Part shown: one piece after another, positions 1-7,170 of the stretch
How the letters are laid out: each line of letters opens with the position of its first letter
Position numbering within the stretch: the stretch's first letter is position 1
NCBI GenBank assembly: GCA_949066965.1
Contig: CARTDA010000081.1
Span: 1 to 7,211 of the forward strand
Direction of reading: 5' to 3'
Length of the DNA: 7,211 nt
From: COE1 sp949066965
GTDB taxonomy: Bacteria > Bacillota > Clostridia > Lachnospirales > Lachnospiraceae
Position numbers and translations under genes: made by a program
The notes under the pieces: model-generated
What the model saw: only the letters and a program-made list of their open reading frames with translations
What the model was told of the DNA's origin: nothing
The model's database searches: none

Positions 1-52
1 TCGCAGACAGGCTTCTCACCTGCCAGACTACCCGCCCTTCGTCTGGGCGCAC
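1..52 (-). mobile_element. Group II intron, 5' end only (runs off the left edge)
   Basis: Read on the minus strand from position 52, the sequence begins GTGCGCCCAGA, the conserved 5' boundary of bacterial group II introns; as I recall it, Ll.LtrB starts with the same 11 bases. Bases follow that fold as the first domain I stem: CGCCC (minus-strand nt 4-8) pairs with GGGCG (16-20) around loop AGACGAA. A second small stem is CAGG (31-34) with CCTG (42-45). An alternative pairing, CCAGAC (7-12) with GTCTGG (25-30), is also possible. The splice junction would lie between 53 and 52, giving a 5' exon ending ...CGGGATT. The intron body, its reverse transcriptase/maturase gene and domains V-VI would lie to the left, outside the window. 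The class cannot be assigned from 52 bases. The main alternative is chance similarity in a GC-rich hairpin, which I consider unlikely given the exact start motif. Confidence 0.72.
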
Positions 53-124
53 AATCCCGATTTGTCAAATTGTTCAATGTTATTATCTTACCACAAACGC
101 ATACACAATTCCATTAAATTTTGT

Positions 125-406
125 TTAATCTCTCTTTGCTTTATTCTTTGCAATCATCATCTGCCTTGCCCGTTCCCTCTGCTCTGTGCTGACCGCTCTC
201 GGCTTACGGTAGCTGACGTATGACTTCGGAAAGGAATAGGTCTTAGATACCTCGTCCTGCCCTGTCAGCTTGCATGTGTCGGGAAAATCGGCAACAAGCG
301 TGTCAAGTTTCCGCATGACCGTCTTATCTCTTGTGTAAAGGGTGGCGGTCTGTTCTCCTGCGTTATAATTGAGAATACTTTCCTGCTCGTATCGTGTCAG
401 TTTCAT
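125..406 (-). CDS. Small conserved mobile-element protein of unknown function (93 aa)
   Basis: The protein starts MKLTRYEQES and has the core ILNYNAGEQTATLYTRDK, a middle section with VMRKLDTLVADFPDTCKL, the segment YSFPKSYVSYRKPR, and a basic tail ending NKAKRD. I recognise this as the short family, usually about 90-100 residues, found repeatedly on conjugative elements and prophages of Clostridia. No biochemical role is known to me. The aromatic/basic SYVSYRKPR segment and the basic tail would suit nucleic-acid or protein binding, but that is inference. The frame stays open upstream to 607, but recognisable family sequence begins at the ATG at 404-406. I prefer that start, although its ribosome site is poor: GGAG sits only 2 bases upstream, and an AGGAAAGG lies further up. 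It follows the recombinase gene on the same strand after about 240 bases. It ends about 70 bases before the group II intron. Confidence 0.75.
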   Translation of the reverse strand: MKLTRYEQESILNYNAGEQTATLYTRDKTVMRKLDTLVADFPDTCKLTGQDEVSKTYSFPKSYVSYRKPRAVSTEQRERARQMMIAKNKAKRD

Positions 407-552
407 AACTCCGATCCCCGCCTTTCCTGTTAAATATCCGATTGATATGATTGATTTTGTGTGCTGTCTAAAGATTTTTCGCCCGTTAATAATCGGGTAT
501 TTAGATTGCATGATACTATGTGTGGGTATTTCTCCACTTGACAGAATATGCT

Positions 553-621
553 TTATCTTCCTACGGTAATATACCGCAGATTTTGTTCCAAAATTGAAAA
601 AAGCCATAATATCACTGTCAT
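553..621 (-). CDS. Candidate 22-residue hydrophobic peptide ORF
   Basis: Just after the recombinase stop, the minus strand reads AGGAAAAGGCT followed by ATG. This opens a 22-codon frame, MTVILWLFSILEQNLRYITVGR, ending in TAA. The first eleven residues are hydrophobic. The ribosome-site-like purine run ends only 2 bases before the ATG, which is too close. I recognise no family. It may be a leader-like peptide or chance. It is the only short frame in the 240-base gap (407-645) with any initiation signal. A second frame here, which reads into the 93-aa gene, has no convincing start. Confidence 0.2.
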   Translation of the reverse strand: MTVILWLFSILEQNLRYITVGR

Positions 622-645
622 AGCCTTTTCCTACAAAATCTATTT

Positions 646-2514
646 TTACATTACCGCCTGTTTCCCTGCTCTCGGTATGTTCGGCACTCCTGCATGGAAG
701 TATATGCCTTTCTCTCTGTCCTCGGCTCTTATCTGCTCTTTTTGGCTCTCAATCTGCGCCTTTTTCTTCGCTTTGGTGCGTTCCTCATATTCTTTCTGTT
801 TGCCGTTGGCTTTCCGTTTCAGATAATTTTGGTGCAGTCTGTCTTTTCTCGCCTCTTTCTTCCGCATTTCCTCCAGTTCTTCGGGTGTCGGCTCTTTCTC
901 CGCCATAGTCGGCGGTATGTATTCCCCGATAAAGTTAAAATAAATCTCTATCTTCTGTGTGGTGTCTGCGCTCCCTTTGCGGTCACGTTCATGCACGACT
1001 ATTTTCTCCACAAACTCATTCAGCATTACCGTTGACATTTCCTCTGCGTTGCTGTACCTCTCAACTAATTTTAGGAAACGTGCGGCAGATTTGCGGTCAT
1101 TTTCATACTGTGCCTGTTCCGTTTTGTAACCGTCCAGTTCACTCTGCAGCTGTTCCTGCTCGCCCTCATACTGATTGTAGAGCATGGTATAACGCTTTTC
1201 CGATAACTTCCCCAATGCGTTATCCTCATAAATCTTGGCAATCAGCATTTCCAGTTCCCCGATACGCTTTTCACATACCACCATGCGTTTCTTCTGTTCC
1301 GTAAAGTCTACGGTCTGCCTGTCCTCGATATGCGACTGTATTTCTTCCGCAAAACGCTCTTTATCAAAATTAGCGTACTTGACAACTTCCCTAATCGTTT
1401 TTGCCGCTATTTCCATAACGTGATCCGCTTTGATGCGGTGCGCCGACTTGCACAATGTCCCGACTGGCTGTTTCGCATAATTTCCGCATACATACATGGG
1501 AACACGCTTTCCGTTATTTACCCTGTGGACATACATTTTGCCGCCGCAATCGACGCAATACATCAGCCCTGTGAGTGGGTGCGCTTCGCCCCAACCATCG
1601 GGATAACGCCTTACCTGTCCTCTGATGCGCTGTACGTTGTCAAAGGTTTCTTGGTCTATGATAGGCGCATGGGTGTCCTCAAAGATCAGCCACTGGTCTT
1701 TATCGACATAATGGCTCTTTTTATCCTTGAAATGCTTGCGTGTCTTGAAATTTACCGTATGCCCTAAGTATTCATGTTTCTGTAAGATATGCGCTATGGT
1801 GGAACTCGTCCATTTGTAGGGATATTTAATCTCCCTGTTCTGCCACAATCCCACGCCCAACTGCGCTTGGTGGTAGGCAGGAATTGGGATATGCTCGGCT
1901 GTGAATTGCGTTGCAATCTGATACGGACCGTAACCCTCCAAAGTCATTCGGAATATCCGTCTGACAATGGGTGCTGCCACTTCATCAATTACCCATTGGT
2001 TTTTATCTTCGCTGTCTTTCAGATAACCGTATGGCGGACTGCTCGCAACGTGCTTTCCACTTTCTCCTTTTGCCTTAAAGGTGGACTTGATTTTCTTGCT
2101 GATGTCCTTTGCATAGTATTCGTTGATTACGTCACGGAACGGAAGGAAATCATCATCAAATCCCGAACCTGTGCCAACGCCCTCGTTGACCGCAATCAGC
2201 CTTACATTTGCCCTGCGCAACTGCTCCCGTAACATTCCCATCTGCACATAGTTTCTTCCCAATCGGCTCATGTCTTTCACAATGATAGTGCCGATATTGC
2301 CTTTTTCTACCTCCGCAAGCATGGCTTGCAATCCCTCACGCTTAAAGGTAGTACCGGAGATTCCGTCATCGGTAAAGTGGCATATGACCGTAAAGCCGTT
2401 CTTTTCCGCATAATCCTCAAGCATTGCCTTCTGGTTGGAAATGCTGTTGCTCTCGCCCTGCAACTCGTCATCATGGCTCAACCTCTCGTATAATGCTGTT
2501 AAATCGTGACTCAT
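646..2514 (-). CDS. Large serine recombinase, DUF4368 type (integrase/transposase of an integrative element)
   Basis: This enzyme cuts and rejoins DNA at attachment sites through a phosphoserine intermediate. Numbering here starts at the TTG at 2520, giving 624 aa; the preferred ATG at 2512-2514 gives 622. The resolvase domain covers about residues 7-150. The catalytic Ser is S15 in LYERLSHDDE, with DDGISG at 51-56 and the hallmark MSRLGRN at 84-90. The recombinase domain follows at about 165-305 (SPPYGYLKD, W237TSSTIAHIL, YLGHTVNFKTRK). A zinc ribbon has C322, C325, C345 and C357. A coiled-coil-like Glu/Gln-rich segment spans about 405-480. DUF4368 lies at about 480-540 (FLKLVERYS, NEFVEKIVVH, IEIYFNFIGEY). 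The tail (about 545-624) is highly charged. Length and architecture match TnpX/TndX relatives, and no stop or frameshift breaks it, so it is probably functional. Only about 25 bases separate its ribosome site from the IS relic, suggesting an element boundary there. Confidence 0.93.
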   Translation of the reverse strand: MSHDLTALYERLSHDDELQGESNSISNQKAMLEDYAEKNGFTVICHFTDDGISGTTFKREGLQAMLAEVEKGNIGTIIVKDMSRLGRNYVQMGMLREQLRRANVRLIAVNEGVGTGSGFDDDFLPFRDVINEYYAKDISKKIKSTFKAKGESGKHVASSPPYGYLKDSEDKNQWVIDEVAAPIVRRIFRMTLEGYGPYQIATQFTAEHIPIPAYHQAQLGVGLWQNREIKYPYKWTSSTIAHILQKHEYLGHTVNFKTRKHFKDKKSHYVDKDQWLIFEDTHAPIIDQETFDNVQRIRGQVRRYPDGWGEAHPLTGLMYCVDCGGKMYVHRVNNGKRVPMYVCGNYAKQPVGTLCKSAHRIKADHVMEIAAKTIREVVKYANFDKERFAEEIQSHIEDRQTVDFTEQKKRMVVCEKRIGELEMLIAKIYEDNALGKLSEKRYTMLYNQYEGEQEQLQSELDGYKTEQAQYENDRKSAARFLKLVERYSNAEEMSTVMLNEFVEKIVVHERDRKGSADTTQKIEIYFNFIGEYIPPTMAEKEPTPEELEEMRKKEARKDRLHQNYLKRKANGKQKEYEERTKAKKKAQIESQKEQIRAEDREKGIYFHAGVPNIPRAGKQAVM

Positions 2515-2522
2515 AATCAATT

Positions 2523-2530
2523 CCCTCCTT
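2523..2530 (-). promoter_or_regulatory. Ribosome binding site that fixes the recombinase start
   Basis: The minus strand carries AAGGAGGG here. It is followed by AATTGATT and then ATG at 2512-2514, so the AGGAGG core lies 9 bases from the ATG. The alternative TTG at 2518-2520 would sit only 3 bases from the core. That spacing selects the ATG and removes the first two residues of the longer frame. Confidence 0.75.
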
Positions 2531-2551
2531 TCCGCCAGTACCGCATAAATG

Positions 2552-3108
2552 CTATGCTATGGCTCTTTTGTATTCATTTTGATTAAGAAGTCTTTTATAT
2601 TTTATAACTCCTGTGGAAAAGGGGACTCCTATGGCAAACTTAATATATTTTTCAAGAAGGACTCCCACCCCTTTTGTGGAATAAAAGCCCTTATCCATTA
2701 CAAAGTACATCTGTCTCAGCTGCAACTGTTCAAGAAAAATAACCATGCTGGTTAAAGTGATTACATCTTTTACGCTTCCAGGATAAATATGGGAAAACAC
2801 GAGAATACGTGATTTCTCTCCGAAAAGCATTGCCAGGTTGACCTGTGGAAGGGCTTCATCTTCACGGTTATATCCGTATTCAACATATGGGCTTCATAAC
2901 GGAACTGGTCTGAAAATCTGCAATATCGGCATCTTCTCCGTAAAGTTCATAGTATTTTTTATTTGGTAGGAATGCCCCAGTCACAGGATCCCTTTTTCCA
3001 AACATAAATACGTTTTTGATGGGACTGCTGCTTGTCAGCATCCCATTACGCAATAGCTTCAAAAACATATGTTGTCCCTCTGATAACCTGTTCTCCTCGA
3101 AAACTCAT
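2552..3108 (-). pseudogene. Decayed IS4/IS1634-type DDE transposase
   Basis: The relic starts at ATG 3106-3108 behind a good ribosome site, GAGGTG at 3117-3122. The opening MSFRGEQVIRGTTYVFEAIA is stopped by TAA at 3046-3048, where relatives have a Tyr codon before WDADKQQ. Near 3000-3002 an extra base shifts the frame between KRIYV and GKRDPVTGAF. The next piece reads PNKKYYELYGEDADIADF. After about 2918 the frame and homology break. They resume in another frame near 2893 as PYVEYGYNREDEALPQVNL, then AMLFGEKSRILVFSHIYPGS and FVMDKGFYS, whose Asp fits the second catalytic position. The frame ends at TAG 2552-2554 after IGVPFSTG. The segment with the first catalytic Asp and the whole C-terminal part are missing; intact relatives are several hundred residues longer. 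The family call rests on recognised motif phrases (GYNRE..LPQVNLAMLFG, DKGFYS), not on a search. It cannot encode active transposase. Confidence 0.75.
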
Positions 3109-3160
3109 AATTTTATCACCTCGTTATAATTTCATGCGGAATTTAGGCTATAATGCTGTG

Positions 3161-5509
3161 CTACTCAGACAAATAAATTTCCACCTGCTCCGCGATAGCA
3201 GCCACTGCCGCATCGAGCTCCTGCCTTCCTTCAAGGTACTCCGCACCCTCTGTACAGACAGCGCTTTCGAGCACGGTGTCGCTAATATAGGGTGTGTTCA
3301 ACTGCGCAATCCACTGTTCCAGACGCTCAATGCCATCCTGGTTCACAGGATAAATCATATAGAGAAAATTCTCCCCATTTGCCATCGTGAATCCCGACAT
3401 TCCTTTTTCACCATTCTCGCCAAGCTCATTTTCATCATATGCAAACTGCTCCAGCAGTGCTTTTTTGTTGACAGGCAGACCAAACGGCATCACTTTCTGG
3501 ACATCCGCACCGAGCATCACAGCCACAAACTGTTTTGCCATATGCGGATTTTCAGACACCGCATTCATGCCGATGATGGACGCCGGGTGGTATACACCGC
3601 TGCTCTGTCCATTCCATGGCTTAATCATGGTATTTTCCAGCCCTTCCATCTGCGGCATGGACAGCGCCTCCTCATAATCCCAGGCAGTCGCAATCTCACC
3701 ATACGCAAACGGCGCCTCCCGCATCAGATAGGTACTGCTCTGTACTGACATAAAATATCCGCTGTCTTCTGTGTCCGTTCCGTCCCTCCAAATCCTGTTC
3801 TGCTGGTAGTACTCGATATCCGCCTGCGGCGTGCCGTTCATCTGCGCGTCGTAAATCTGTCTGGTCTGCTCTAGGAATGCGCGTACTTCCTCCTGATCGA
3901 GCTGCCCTTCGCCATCTTTCCACGCGGATGCGCAGACAGGTATCGACCGCTTTAAAATGCCAGTCGCCGAACAGACTGACAGTAAATCAGTATCCGGATA
4001 CGCGTCCCTTGCCCGCTTCACCATATCCACCATGGACGTGTAGTCCTCCACACTGCCCACAAATGCTTCTTCTCCATATAGAGCCGGAATATAAAATTTC
4101 GCCGGGACAGCATACCTTTTCCCATCCACCGCAAGGCTGTCGATAATGTTCTCATAAAGCCCGTCCTGCTGGCTGATTTCATCAACAATATCAGATAAAT
4201 CTGCCAGCACGCCTTTCTCCGCATACGTATTGATATTCATGCTGTCCAGTATAATGATATCCGGCCCGCTGCCACCGAGCAGCTGCGTGTTCAGCTTCTT
4301 GAGTGCATCCTCGCGTGTGATGCCGTCCTCGTCCATTCCAATCTGATATTGTATGTACAGGTTCGGCGCCTGTGCATGGCAGGCTGCTATCGTCTGCTTC
4401 ACCAGCTCGTCCTCATTCAGGCTGTAGACGGTCAGCCTGTCTGTCGGCACTGATGGCAGTGCCGCATCATAGACGAACTGCATCAGTTTTCCATTGTCAA
4501 ACATGGCAAGAAACTCATTTCTGTCATTTGTGGTCATGGCAACAATGTGGTCTGACGGGTTGCCAAGCGGAGAGAACGCGCCATCTATCACCTGCTCCAC
4601 CACGCTGCCGCCGATGGCATGGCGGTACAGCCCTTTTTCCCCTGCAATATAAATTGTGCACCCCACACCGAGGAATGCATACGCATGATAGTTTCCACCT
4701 ACCCACAGCATTCCGCTCTTAAAATTCTCCCCAAGAAAGCTTTCCAGCGTCTCATCCTCAAGGAAGGTCTTTTTTTCCAGATCATACAAAAAGACCTTCT
4801 CGGCAGTCACATACATCAGAATATTCTCCCTGCACGCCAGCATACTTTCATTGGAATTTACCACCTGCACAAGACGCTGCGCTGAGCCCTCCTGGAGATT
4901 GATCTGGTAAATACTGCCGCCGCCATCCTCATATGCATATACGTAAAGCGTCCCCTCCTCATCAAACGCCAGTCTTCTCAGGTGGGAATCTTCGCCTGGC
5001 AGTTCCACTGGTATCTGCCTTGTCGTATCGTCCGTATCGTATACATAGAGGTTGTAATCATATTCGCTGTAAAACCCGCCCGGTGAATCTGCCCGCTCGT
5101 CCCTGCCAATCCATGCAATCGTGCCGTCCTTTGCAATGACTGTATCCACAGGCTCATGCTCCCTAAGAAAGGCGGAACGTGCGTCGTTCGTCTCGACATG
5201 CCACGTGCCGCCCCCATCTTCTGACACAAGCTTCTCCATGCTGTAAGGGTTTAACAGGACAATCTGACCGTCATTCAGTGTCTGCATCTTCGTCAGATCA
5301 TAAAATTCACTTCCCTCATAAACCACTTCACCTACGTAGCGCCCCATACCATTGCCATCAGAAATGCCATCCTGTGCGGACGCCGTGTCAGGCAGCGTGC
5401 CGTCTTCATTTTCCAACAAGCCTGTCGCGCCGCAGCCTGTCACAGACATGCCAAGCACAGCCGTCATAAAAAGAATTGACAGTTTTACAAACAGTGATTT
5501 TCTATTCAT
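3161..5509 (-). CDS. Secreted lipoprotein: Asp-box/beta-propeller-like half fused to an extracellular solute-binding half (782 aa)
   Basis: The N-terminus has a basic stretch, a hydrophobic core and lipobox SVTGC, with lipidated Cys26, so the protein should be anchored outside the membrane. A low-complexity acidic linker (about 30-55) follows. Residues about 58-350 look like propeller blades, including an Asp box SEDGGGTW (96-103) and repeated LYVYDTD, GTLYVYAYED and CTIYIAGEKGLYRH strands. From about 357 to the end is a family-1 solute-binding-like domain: LTVYSLNEDELVKQTIAACH, GITREDALKKLNT, GGSGPD (412-417), EKGVLADLSDIV and KQFVAVMLG. C513 and C526 are conserved in the paralog and may form a disulfide. 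The ligand is unknown. No permease or ATPase is in the window, so a transport role is unproven and an environment-sensing role is equally possible. The start is supported by GGAGG (5516-5520) 6 bases before the ATG. It ends 52 bases before the IS relic's start. Confidence 0.88.
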   Translation of the reverse strand: MNRKSLFVKLSILFMTAVLGMSVTGCGATGLLENEDGTLPDTASAQDGISDGNGMGRYVGEVVYEGSEFYDLTKMQTLNDGQIVLLNPYSMEKLVSEDGGGTWHVETNDARSAFLREHEPVDTVIAKDGTIAWIGRDERADSPGGFYSEYDYNLYVYDTDDTTRQIPVELPGEDSHLRRLAFDEEGTLYVYAYEDGGGSIYQINLQEGSAQRLVQVVNSNESMLACRENILMYVTAEKVFLYDLEKKTFLEDETLESFLGENFKSGMLWVGGNYHAYAFLGVGCTIYIAGEKGLYRHAIGGSVVEQVIDGAFSPLGNPSDHIVAMTTNDRNEFLAMFDNGKLMQFVYDAALPSVPTDRLTVYSLNEDELVKQTIAACHAQAPNLYIQYQIGMDEDGITREDALKKLNTQLLGGSGPDIIILDSMNINTYAEKGVLADLSDIVDEISQQDGLYENIIDSLAVDGKRYAVPAKFYIPALYGEEAFVGSVEDYTSMVDMVKRARDAYPDTDLLSVCSATGILKRSIPVCASAWKDGEGQLDQEEVRAFLEQTRQIYDAQMNGTPQADIEYYQQNRIWRDGTDTEDSGYFMSVQSSTYLMREAPFAYGEIATAWDYEEALSMPQMEGLENTMIKPWNGQSSGVYHPASIIGMNAVSENPHMAKQFVAVMLGADVQKVMPFGLPVNKKALLEQFAYDENELGENGEKGMSGFTMANGENFLYMIYPVNQDGIERLEQWIAQLNTPYISDTVLESAVCTEGAEYLEGRQELDAAVAAIAEQVEIYLSE

Positions 5510-5515
5510 ATCCTA

Positions 5516-5520
5516 CCTCC
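5516..5520 (-). promoter_or_regulatory. Ribosome binding site of the intact lipoprotein gene
   Basis: The minus strand reads GGAGG with 6 bases (TAGGAT) to the ATG at 5507-5509. Its strength and position fit the start that yields a proper lipoprotein signal peptide. Confidence 0.75.
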
Positions 5521-5525
5521 AGATG

Positions 5526-5552
5526 TACCATAATACATTCCATGGTAGCATA
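5526..5552 (-). promoter_or_regulatory. Candidate promoter -10 region for the intact lipoprotein gene
   Basis: In the gap between the paralogs the minus strand offers two -10-like hexamers: TATGCT (5547-5552) and TATTAT (5530-5535, preceded by TG). Neither has a convincing -35 at 16-18 bases. A poor -35 would be normal for a promoter activated by a regulator bound at the direct repeats just upstream. A 6-bp inverted repeat, TACCAT/ATGGTA (5526-5531 and 5542-5547), overlaps this stretch. This is an inference from position and weak matches only. Confidence 0.3.
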
Positions 5553-5553
5553 T

Positions 5554-5575
5554 CTGTCTCTAAACTATCTCTAAA
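5554..5575 (-). repeat. Two adjacent 11-bp direct repeats upstream of the lipoprotein gene
   Basis: On the minus strand, TTTAGAGATAG (5565-5575) is followed directly by TTTAGAGACAG (5554-5564), with one mismatch. The 11-bp period is one helical turn, as in binding sites for dimers of OmpR/PhoB-type response regulators. The pair begins 45 bases before the ATG and immediately precedes the -10 candidates. This fits an activator site, but no regulator gene is present in the window to tie to it. Confidence 0.5.
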
Positions 5576-5587
5576 AAGACCACGTCT
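5573..5587 (-). terminator. Weak possible terminator after the truncated paralog
   Basis: On the minus strand AGAC-GTG-GTCT forms a 4-bp stem with a 3-base loop and runs into a TTTTT stretch, 6 bases past the stop codon of the truncated copy. Position and T-run fit an intrinsic terminator, but the stem is short. It partly overlaps the 11-bp repeats, so the T-run may simply belong to them. Confidence 0.22.
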
Positions 5588-5592
5588 GGCTG

Positions 5593-7170
5593 TTATTCAT
5601 ATAGATAGATTTCCACGCTCTGTATAATCGCCTGCATGGTCTCGTCGATGTCCTTTCGTCCCTCAATGTATTCCGCGCCATACGTATAGACAACATCTTC
5701 AAGTACTATATCCCGCAGATACGGCGTGTCAAGACTAGAAATCCACTGCTCCAGCAGGTCAATGCCATCCTGATTCACCAGATATATCACAAATCGGTAA
5801 TCAATGCCATTCACTCTATGGGACGTCGAGTACTGGCCTCCGTCCTCCGCCAGCTTACTCTCGTCATATGCAAACTGCGACGCCAGCGACTTTTTATTGA
5901 TGGGAAATCCGGACTGTGCATTATCCTGAACCGACGTTCCTAGCATTATACCCACAAACTGTTTCGCCCTGTCAGCGCGTTGCGTCGCCGCGTTAATGCC
6001 CACAATGGATTGCGGATGATACACATTTTTACTCTGTCCGTCCAATGGTTTATATGACGATGTCTCAAGGTTCTCTGTCAGCGGTATGGACAGCAGGTCG
6101 CGATACGTGTACCCTTCTATCTCGCCGAAGGCAAGCGAACTGCATCTTTCAAGATAAATATTGTACATCAAACTCATAAAATAAGGGCTGTCCTCAAAGC
6201 TTGTCCCGCCGTCAGGAGACAGTCTTGCCTGATAATTCGTGATTGCCTCCGTCGGCGCTCCGTTCATCTCCACATCATACAGCCGCTTGGAAAGCACAAG
6301 AAACTCCTTAATTTTCTGTGCGTCAAACTGTCCCTGTCCATCCTGCCATGACGGAGCGCAGACCGGAAGGGCACGCTTCATGATACCTTTGGCAGAGCAG
6401 ACCCCCAGGATATCTGTGTCAGTGTACTCCTCCCGCGCTGTCTCAAATTGTTCAACCAGCGACGCATAATCCGTCACGCCGTCCACCACTTCCTTTTGTC
6501 CTACAATCACCGCAATCTGAAATTCCGTGGGAACAGCATATATCCCGCCGTCAGGATTCATGCTGTCAATCAGGTTTCCGTACAGCCCATCCCTCTTGTC
6601 CGTCTCGCTGACAATATCCGACAAATCCATCAGCACACCCTTTTCGACATAAGTGTCAATTTTCATGTCGTCCAGCAGGAGGATGTCTGGTCCGCTGCCG
6701 CCTAAAATCCGTGTGTTGAGCTTTTTCAGCGCATCCTCCCGCGTGATGCCGCCCTCGTCCATTCCAACCTGATATTCAACGAACATTTCCGGGTACTGTG
6801 TCTGGTAAGCAGCAATTGTCTGTTTCACCATGTCATTTTCGTCCAGGCTGTAAACTGTCAGTTTTTCATTTGGAACTGTCGGGACATTTGCATCATAGGC
6901 TGCCTTGATAATCTTCCCATCCGAGTACACTGTCAGGAACTCATTCCGGTCATTGACCGTCATCGCCAGAATGCTGTGCGAAGGGGCGCCCAGAAGGGAA
7001 AGGCTTCCGTCCATTACCTGTTCAATCGTGCTGCCGCCAATTACATGACGGTACAGCCCTTTATCACCCGCCACATAAATGGTATTGCCGTCTCCCAGAA
7101 AAGGATATGCCGTAAATCCGCCCCCAGTCCATGACAGCCCATTATAGTTTTCTCCGGTAGTCACAGCCAT
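5593..7170 (-). pseudogene. 5'-truncated paralog of the propeller/solute-binding lipoprotein
   Basis: The protein matches residues 260-782 of the downstream lipoprotein along its length. Shared stretches include KLTVYSL, VKQTIAA, GITREDALKKLNT, GGSGPDI, EKGVL.DLSDIV and VNQDGI..LEQWI, and both end in VEIYL. The conserved Cys pair is present (C258, C271). Homology begins at GENYN (about 7155). The preceding codons, including the ATG at 7168-7170, do not match the paralog, have no ribosome site and lie in a palindrome-bearing segment. The signal peptide, lipobox, Asp box and first propeller half are therefore missing here. The frame remains open to the window edge, so the ATG is only the first available start, not the native one. 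Interruption by an inserted element is the simplest reading, and the missing 5' part may continue beyond the right edge. If translated as it stands, the product would stay in the cytoplasm. Confidence 0.75.

Noticed and set aside
1..60. tRNA or stand-alone terminator at the left edge
   Set aside because: The hairpins do not form a cloverleaf and have no T-run. The GTGCGCCCAGA start fits a group II intron better.
407..607. Extension of the 93-aa gene to an ATG at 607 (160 aa)
   Set aside because: The extra 67 residues match nothing I recognise, the ATG at 607 has no ribosome site, and the family-like sequence begins at MKLTRYEQ (406). The open frame itself is kept as a finding.
2515..2520. 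TTG start for the recombinase
   Set aside because: It lies only 3 bases from the AGGAGG core, whereas the ATG at 2512-2514 is 9 bases away.
2549..3160. Terminal inverted repeats of the IS relic (TATGGCT near 2558 against TATAGCC near 3150)
   Set aside because: Only a few bases match, and the left end of the IS seems to have been lost, so no pair can be defended.
3032..3748. A 238-codon plus-strand open frame antisense to the lipoprotein 3' end
   Set aside because: It is the complement of strongly supported minus-strand coding sequence. It is rich in His/Arg/Cys as expected of a shadow frame, crosses the IS relic boundary, and shows no domain.
4372..4722. Plus-strand open frames inside the lipoprotein and recombinase genes
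   Set aside because: All are antisense shadows without ribosome sites or recognisable motifs. The minus-strand products are unambiguous.
5526..5547. TACCAT/ATGGTA inverted repeat as a terminator
   Set aside because: AT-rich 6-bp stem, 10-base loop and no T-run. It overlaps the likely promoter zone instead.
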